NCBI RefSeq assembly: GCF_026151205.1
Contig: NC_087073.1
Coordinates: 10,734,411 to 10,798,410 of the forward strand
Origin: Bolinopsis microptera
Lineage: Eukaryota > Ctenophora > Tentaculata > Lobata > Bolinopsidae
Length of the DNA stretch: 64,000 bases
Direction of reading: 5' to 3'
Numbering within the stretch: the first letter of the stretch is position 1; every line of letters starts with the position of its first letter. The position numbers were made by a program, and so were the translations under genes. Positions 61,501-64,000 of the stretch are shown piece by piece. The notes under the pieces were generated by a model. That model saw only the letters and a list, made by a program, of their open reading frames with translations, was not told the DNA's origin and did not search any database.

Positions 61501-64000
61501 AACTGTGCAGTACCTGCTTCCTATCCTCGCTATCTTGGTTAGTATGGTAGTACAAGTGATAACAGGCTGGCAGCGTGCCAGAGCTAGAGAAGATACGGAG
61601 ACTATTCTGATAGCCTGGGGTCACATCAACACTACTACAGTGTTCCTGCTAGCAGTCTTATCATTCCTCTGTGACACTCTCCATCTCTGCTATCATAATC
61701 CAAGTCCTCATCACAACCTGCAGTGAACCTGCAGATTGGGTGTACAGCATGTTCGAAGCTCTCCAGTCTCTGAGCTTCCTCTTGTTAATGCTGTTCTGTC
61801 TCCTCTTGTCATAGTGTCCAGAAATTAGCGGATAAGACAGCACATTAGGAACTACTTTGTAGCTCTCTTTAGGGGTCAAGGAGAAGAAAATACTCCTAAC
61901 TAGAGTTACAAGGCCCCATGATGAACAAATAACTTAAAATTAACCATGTGATATTAGAAGAGCAGTAATGTTAAGACAATGGAACCAACCAGACTGAACT
62001 AATGACCTAAAATATTGTTAATTTCATCTCGATAATTAATGTTTTAGCAACATTTTTTTGATTTTATGATCTTTTTATATCCTTAACTGGGGACTTTTAG
62101 AAACTTATTTGCAATTATTTCCAATAAAAAAGGTAATTAAAATATGTTTTAAGAAGAGTTTGAAAGCTTGAGATAAGCTAAATGTGTTTTGAGTGCTATT
62201 ATTACTTACCTGTTTTTAATGATGGTTTTATTTACCTTCAATTGAGCAGAGTCGTATATCCTCGTTTCCCTCCACAGGTTCCTTACTAATAAGTATCCTT
62301 GTACCACTCTGTTCCCTGATATCCTTCAAATTCTCTCCTCCTTTTCCGATTATCTTACCGCAGTACTCAGCCCTGATTTCTATGTCTTCTGTTAGTATTT
62401 TGGGTTTTAGCTGGCACGCTTCCTGGACCATCTCCTGAAATTCACATTCAGTTAATACAAATTATGAACATTCATCTGATCGAACAATAAAAAATAAGGA
62501 ACAATAATATCTGAATATTATAACATTAATTTATAATAGCTGACTCAGTTTATTGAATCTTTAAAGTCGATTTTCTAAAAATGTTCTAGGCACTTTTATC
62601 AGATACCAGATGTCTTTATAAATAGCCAGTGCTTATAAACAGTATTTATAAAAAGTGTTTATAAATTGCTAGTTTCAAAGCAACATCACGATTCTAAACA
62701 ACTGTATAGCAAAGAACAAAAAACAATGAAACAGTATTGGCGGGTGTTTCGGCACATGGTGGCTTGTTACAATGATTAACACACGACTTGACTAAGCTAT
62801 CGAAGTTACTATGCAGATCACTCAAACTATGTAATATTATATATTATGAAAGAACTGTATACCACTTACTTATGTAAGCCTACTTTACATAAAATATATA
62901 TATATATATTGTCAAATTGATATTTATAAGCTCTAATAGAAAGTGCATATTAAAGACGTGATGCATCAGTGAACCATGTTAAGTTCCATATACTGCTCTC
63001 CCTGTTTAAAGTTCTCATCAGACTCCAGAAAGAGGAATCGTCTGGTCGGAAAAGATCAAAAGTCTTGAACACAACAAAAATACATATAAGAAGTGTAATA
63101 AAGCGGAATGTTAGGCAAGGTATTGATAATAACTTACTATTGCCTCTGTTATATCATCGTTACAGTCTCCCTTAACTTCAACTATCTGAGACGTGTTACC
63201 AGGGTTACAGTTACCAGGGTTACAGTTACCAGGGTTACTGTCTTCTGGGAAGGAGATCTTGACTCCGCACCGACTCTCAATGTCTTTAATAACGCAGCCT
63301 CTCTTACCGATCACAAACCTGAATACGTATCAGTTAATTGATACATGTAAGCAAAACCACGTGTTATACACGATAAACACGATTTCTTGCACGATTTGAA
63401 AATGTATGGTAGGACCACTAGTAACTAGAACTAAAAAACATACACACTACACGGCGAACTGAAAGATGAAAGAATGTAAATGAATGAATCAAATTGAATG
63501 AATGAATGCAATGAACAGGAGGTAACAGGGGTAAGAACGTGCAAACCTAGCAATTGCAAAAACAATTTCAGCCTTAAAAGTTAAGTAAATAATATTGTGA
63601 ATATACTGCATTATGTCATTATTTAAATATCGCCTCCAAATAAGTTTATAATAATTGATACTTTCAAGTGCCTATCTCAATAGGATATAATTCTAGATTT
63701 CATTTCTGATTTTGTAAAATACAATTTTAACTGATAAGTTATAAATTCCCTTGAATTTTGTCTTACAAGTAATAAATGCACTGTTAAGTAATAAACGCGC
63801 TAAGAAAGTAAGAAACTGACCTAACATCCTCCTTCTCGATAGTAGTGGTTCTAACTATCTTATCTTTGTTCTTCTTGACATGTTGCCTCTCATCCATACG
63901 ATCCCTCCTCCCTCCTGTCCCCTGTTTCCTCCCACGGTACCAGAGCAGAGCAAGTGGGACCAGAAACAGCACTGCTACAGAGCCTGCTACTACCACGTTA
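30968..64000 (-). CDS. TDRKH: TDRKH/Papi-like KH-Tudor protein (multi-exon, 5' end beyond window)
   Basis: Twenty minus-strand exons join with GT-AG introns and matching phases into at least about 1,123 codons. Order from the N-terminus: membrane anchor, two KH domains (GKRG and GKGG loops), a Ser/Asp/Glu-rich linker, two extended Tudor domains (the second with a canonical YIKYMDYGD core), an acidic tail, then two less certain exons. TDRKH (insect Papi) tethers Piwi proteins to the mitochondrial outer membrane by binding methylated arginine with its Tudor domain and helps trim piRNA 3' ends; the same role is inferred here. Vertebrate TDRKH has one Tudor domain, so the second is notable. AKAP1 has a similar layout but a single KH. 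The start codon is not in the window. Exon positions are given in the following entries. The KH and Tudor assignment is firm; inclusion of the last two exons is phase-compatible but unproven. Confidence 0.82.
31538..35356. other. Intron sequence with small repeats, no gene seen
   Basis: Holds a 21-bp repeat at about 32040-32108 (AAGCTACTAGAGGCTCAGAC, about 3.5 copies), a diverged direct duplication of ~220 bp (32298-32480 and 32518-32700, both with TTTTCGGCTCATAAT, TTTCCAGGAAAA and GATACGTACCTCT), an (AT)n tract near 32490, a run of 18 G at about 32879-32896 and a run of about 16 C at 33471-33486. No exon with splice support was found. Confidence 0.45.
35363..43594. mobile_element. 8.2-kb inverted-repeat element carrying a satellite
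   Basis: The left end is eight G followed by TGTCATGTCCGTC; the right end is the inverse, GACGGACGTGACA followed by eight C. Both sides are flanked by AGTAAT (35357-35362 and 43595-43600), a candidate target duplication (GTAA if the terminal T/A belongs to the element). Each end continues inward with an array of GGACATNGGC-type units of about 11 bp, oriented inversely at the two ends. A 27-bp core (CCTTTTTGGATTCTATGAGA) is present at 35398-35423 and 43537-43562 in direct, not inverted, orientation. The interior is the polypurine satellite; no transposase was found. The superfamily is unassigned. Confidence 0.72.
35690..43280. repeat. Polypurine GGA-rich satellite with higher-order units
   Basis: About 7.6 kb in which the plus strand is mostly G and A, built from variants of GAGGAGGACTGAGGAGGATG. 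A higher-order pattern is visible: the marker GAAGAGTACTGAAGAGTACT recurs at about 36094, 36948, 37924, 38895, 39881, 40845 and 41806. Two forms alternate: followed by GAGGAGGATGGCTG, or by GAAGAGGATGGTTG. The full period is therefore about 1.93-1.96 kb made of two ~0.96-kb halves. A second marker (GGATGGATGCGGGG) occurs once per full period at about 38184, 40140 and 42063. Open frames reading poly-Ser/Leu/Pro on the minus strand are products of the composition. The left part carries many one-base G gains and losses compared with the cleaner right part (after about 41000). Confidence 0.95.
44043..44262. repeat. ~31-bp minisatellite with variable C-runs, ~7 copies
   Basis: The unit AACCAATTGTTCAGTTAAAT plus GTTA and a run of 6-12 C. 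The C-run differs in nearly every copy; the rest is almost invariant. It lies just 3' of the last acidic-tail exon donor (44296). Confidence 0.9.
44296..45776 (-). CDS. TDRKH: KH-Tudor gene: acidic tail exons
   Basis: Exons 45637-45776, 45396-45527 and 44296-44385. The first is strongly acidic ([20 protein letters not shown]) and follows from the previous exon in phase; the next two are polar, Asn/Gln/Ser-rich. Donors are GTAAGC, GTACTA and GTTCGT; acceptors are TTATCTAG, TTTCCTCAG and TTTTACAG. All junctions after the first are phase 0. Such tails are common after Tudor domains in germ-granule proteins. Confidence 0.75.
46000..52043 (-). CDS. TDRKH: KH-Tudor gene: second extended Tudor domain exons
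   Basis: Exons 51918-52043, 51452-51562, 50908-51050, 46554-46618, 46301-46439 and 46000-46115, all phase-compatible. They encode [17 protein letters not shown] (entry strand), the barrel [21 protein letters not shown] with the conserved aromatic and DYG residues, the characteristic [12 protein letters not shown] helix, and the nuclease-like second half ending near VELYDQPY. This is a complete extended Tudor domain with an apparently intact methylarginine cage. The 4.3-kb intron between 46618 and 50908 contains the SLC35G-like gene on the opposite strand. Confidence 0.88.
46904..47657. repeat. 21-bp minisatellite interrupted by an element
   Basis: The unit CACGTGCTCAATCCTCTGTT plus G: seven copies at 46904-47052 and about three at 47593-47657. 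The two blocks were one array before insertion of the 540-bp element between them. Single-base variants are CTCAATC/CACAATC and CACGTG/CACATG. Confidence 0.9.
47053..47592. mobile_element. hAT-like element with GACCGG repeats, 540 bp
   Basis: The ends are inverted (CAGGAGGTGACCGG left; CCGGTCACCTCCTG right) and flanked by the 8-bp direct repeat CTCTGTTG (47045-47052 and 47593-47600). An 8-bp duplication points to the hAT superfamily. The interior contains many GACCGG/GGGACC hexamer arrays in both halves. No coding capacity. It inserted into a 21-bp minisatellite unit. Confidence 0.88.
48423..49816 (+). CDS. SLC35G-like EamA-family membrane transporter, three exons
   Basis: Exons 48423-48497, 48666-48770 and 48989-49816 join in phase 0 (donors GTGCGA and GTCCGC; acceptors CCTCCTCAG and ACCTGCAG) into 335 residues. 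The N-terminus [19 protein letters not shown] is acidic and cytoplasmic in character. About ten membrane segments follow, beginning at [20 protein letters not shown] (residues 35-54). EamA landmarks are visible twice: [20 protein letters not shown] in the first half and [20 protein letters not shown] in the second. SLC35G proteins belong to the drug/metabolite transporter superfamily; their substrates are mostly unproven. The gene lies entirely inside an intron of the KH-Tudor gene, on the opposite strand. A downstream ATG-like start in exon 3 would lose the first helix, so the three-exon model is preferred. Confidence 0.88.
48873..48963. repeat. 11-bp TGGTAACTAGG repeat
   Basis: About eight copies of TGGTAACTAGG with minor variants (CCAGG, TATAT) lie in intron 2 of the SLC35G-like gene and end about 25 bases before its acceptor. 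Confidence 0.85.
50023..50028 (+). promoter_or_regulatory. Candidate poly(A) signal of SLC35G-like gene
   Basis: ATTAAA about 207 bases after the stop codon, the first common hexamer downstream. Position-based support only. Confidence 0.3.
52041..52130. repeat. 25-bp tandem repeat of a splice acceptor
   Basis: Four copies of AATCTGAGAGGGATTTGTTG plus TAAAT (minus strand: TTACAACAAATCCCTCTCAG followed by ATT). The innermost copy is the acceptor used by exon 51918-52043; the others repeat the same CTCAG-ATT junction upstream of it within the intron. Confidence 0.85.
52431..52830. repeat. ~155-bp tandem repeat carrying copies of a splice donor
   Basis: Copies start at 52431, 52587 and 52741 with TCATGGTTGATGCAAGTCAA. 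The third runs into the end of exon 52826-52968. Each copy contains CAGATCTCACCTGG, that is, the exon's donor CCAGGTGAG on the minus strand, at 52511, 52667 and (genuine) 52821. A variable run of about 13-15 C follows the first two. Confidence 0.9.
52826..57378 (-). CDS. TDRKH: KH-Tudor gene: first extended Tudor domain exons
   Basis: Exons 57212-57378, 55165-55342 and 52826-52968 together encode about 160 residues with the extended-Tudor layout: an entry strand [17 protein letters not shown], a Tudor barrel around [30 protein letters not shown], and [18 protein letters not shown]. The barrel's usual DYG is replaced by DVDTG and the conserved Trp before the second strand is absent, so methylarginine binding may be lost or changed. 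Introns hold the tRNA gene, a 21-bp and a 17-bp minisatellite. The last exon's donor is embedded in a tandem duplication. Confidence 0.8.
53043..53478. repeat. 17-bp minisatellite, ~25 copies
   Basis: The unit GGTAGCTTACTACTGTC is repeated about 25 times with variants (TCGG/TTAG/TTGG). It lies in the KH-Tudor intron between exons 52826-52968 and 55165-55342. Confidence 0.95.
54862..55132. repeat. 21-bp minisatellite, ~12 copies
   Basis: The unit CACTTATAACCCACACCCAC plus C is repeated about 12 times, with ACTCAC in place of ACCCAC in some copies. A minus-strand frame reads VGVGYKW repeatedly because the unit is a multiple of three; it has no gene context. Confidence 0.95.
55538..55574. repeat. 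G13-TGGATC-C19 hairpin-like tract
   Basis: A run of 13 G is followed by TGGAT and 19 C, forming a near-perfect G/C inverted repeat. Such tracts are length-unstable and prone to sequencing error. Confidence 0.85.
57035..57107 (+). tRNA. tRNA-Arg (anticodon TCG)
   Basis: A 73-base cloverleaf: acceptor stem GGCCTCG/CGGGGTC (two G-U pairs), D-arm GCCTAATGGCTAAGG with the A box TGGCCTAATGG, anticodon stem TCTGA/TCAGA with loop CTTCGAA (anticodon TCG), and T-arm with the B box GGGTTCGAGTCCC. Discriminator base is G. A Pol III terminator TTTTT lies at 57112-57116. No intron. It reads CGA (and probably CGG by wobble) arginine codons. It lies inside a KH-Tudor intron on the opposite strand. Confidence 0.95.
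57691..59152 (-). CDS. TDRKH: KH-Tudor gene: acidic Ser-rich linker exons
   Basis: Four exons: 58694-59152 (153 codons), 58313-58412, 58012-58186 and 57691-57782, all with AG acceptors, GT donors and matching phases (0, 1, 2, 1). The peptide is disordered in character: a tandem SRDSQSDK block from a 24-bp coding repeat (about 59040-59105), then Glu/Asp-rich and Ser/Asn-rich stretches. No domain was recognised. In TDRKH the corresponding linker is variable between species. Confidence 0.8.
59253..62434 (-). CDS. TDRKH: KH-Tudor gene: KH2 exons
   Basis: Exon 62236-62434 encodes the start of KH domain 2, including the loop [12 protein letters not shown]. Exon 59253-59344 completes it ([15 protein letters not shown]) and adds a basic stretch RRKREHRQ. 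Acceptors are TGAATTTCAG and TTGTTTTCAG; donors are GTAAAT and GTAAGG; the junction is phase 1. Two KH domains in tandem separate this gene from AKAP1, which has one. The 2.9-kb intron between these exons holds the plus-strand pseudogene, the LINE remnant and a minisatellite with an inserted element. Confidence 0.88.
59640..60580. repeat. 14-bp minisatellite (CGTGACTACCATTA) split by an element
   Basis: About four to five copies at 59640-59706 and about 13 at 60390-60580, with CTTGAC/CATGAC variants. The intervening sequence appears to be an insertion. Confidence 0.85.
59715..60379. mobile_element. Putative element inserted in the 14-bp minisatellite
   Basis: The sequence interrupting the minisatellite begins GCAGATTACGTCGATTTCAG and ends with the inverse of GCAGATTTCGTTTTGAGGTG, giving imperfect inverted ends of about 20 bp. 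It contains AAAAAAGCAAACTT near both ends and a GC-rich block (60030-60165) with GGGGTGCGCCCCC repeats and a C18 run. No target duplication is clear. Confidence 0.45.
60640..60870 (-). pseudogene. LINE reverse-transcriptase remnant
   Basis: A minus-strand stretch reads [18 protein letters not shown], then [18 protein letters not shown], then [10 protein letters not shown]. This is the segment after the catalytic motif in CR1/Jockey-clade non-LTR retrotransposons (pattern FN..KC.VMH...EKDLGV......QI..A..KAN). Only about 75 residues remain, without the YxDD box or flanking domains, so it is a dead 5'- and 3'-truncated fragment. It lies in an intron of the KH-Tudor gene on the same strand. Confidence 0.75.
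61259..61807 (+). pseudogene. Broken multi-membrane-segment gene
   Basis: A chain of hydrophobic segments is spread over different plus-strand frames: [10 protein letters not shown] (61259), then after a frame change [20 protein letters not shown] and [20 protein letters not shown] up to about 61456, then [19 protein letters not shown] and [11 protein letters not shown] (61511-61670), then after another shift [20 protein letters not shown] and [20 protein letters not shown] to a TAG at 61807. About five or six membrane spans result. The break at 61457-61510 might be a 55-bp intron (GTTTAA to TGCAG, phase 0); the other two look like true frameshifts. I recognise no family. It lies in a KH-Tudor intron on the opposite strand. 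It may be a decayed membrane-protein gene or, less likely, sequence error in a live gene. Confidence 0.5.
63138..64000 (-). CDS. TDRKH: KH-Tudor gene: membrane-anchor and KH1 exons
   Basis: Exon 63821-64000 (continuing beyond the window) encodes a hydrophobic stretch [20 protein letters not shown] followed by a basic [11 protein letters not shown] segment. This is an N-terminal membrane anchor of the TDRKH/AKAP1 type. It ends in phase 2 before GTCAGT. Exon 63138-63318 follows a TACGTATTCAG acceptor and encodes KH domain 1 with the nucleic-acid-binding loop IGKRG, ending before GTAAGT. The variable loop after ISFPEDS carries three in-frame copies of NPGN(C) encoded by a 15-bp tandem repeat (about 63197-63240), an unusual insertion within a KH fold. 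Confidence 0.85.

Overview
This window is animal nuclear DNA: AT-rich, sparse in genes, full of tandem repeats and small DNA transposons, with GT-AG introns, a Pol III tRNA gene and animal gene families. The rhodopsin-like receptor, the KH-Tudor protein and the repeat-laden introns suggest an invertebrate, perhaps an early-branching one such as a cnidarian. The sequence alone does not settle the phylum.

The main gene is on the minus strand. I reconstructed it exon by exon with matching splice phases from the right edge (position 64000) to about 44.3 kb, and probably to a stop codon at 30968. It encodes a TDRKH/Papi-type piRNA-pathway protein: an N-terminal membrane anchor, two KH domains, an acidic Ser/Asp-rich linker, two extended Tudor domains and an acidic tail. 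It is at least about 1,009 residues, or about 1,123 with the last two exons; its start lies beyond the window. Its introns hold other features: a three-exon SLC35G-like (EamA) transporter on the plus strand (48423-49816), a tRNA-Arg(TCG) gene on the plus strand (57035-57107), a broken multi-membrane-segment gene (about 61.3-61.8 kb), a LINE reverse-transcriptase remnant (about 60.6-60.9 kb) and several minisatellites. In the left half, the clear gene is a single-exon seven-helix receptor on the minus strand (13883-15061). A separate minus-strand terminal exon (13041-13208) has no assigned gene.

Region by region: 0.5-2.1 kb has a hAT-like element with an 8-bp target duplication and a second inverted-repeat element; 2.7-8.1 kb is a 230-bp satellite interrupted by a 2.8-kb foldback-type palindrome; 8.3-10.9 kb has two more inverted-repeat elements, one with telomere-like TTAGGG repeats in its arms; 16.8-17.5 kb is a mariner-type element with TA duplications; 18.2-30.2 kb carries several minisatellites (32, 22, 20 and 32 bp units); 35.36-43.59 kb is an 8.2-kb inverted-repeat element flanked by AGTAAT, whose interior is a 7.6-kb polypurine satellite with alternating ~0.96-kb higher-order units; 44-64 kb is the KH-Tudor gene body with nested features.

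The most unusual items are the 8.2-kb satellite-carrying element, the foldback element that landed inside a satellite, an intron of the KH-Tudor gene in which both the donor and the acceptor splice sites have been tandemly multiplied, and the in-frame repeat expansion in its first KH domain.
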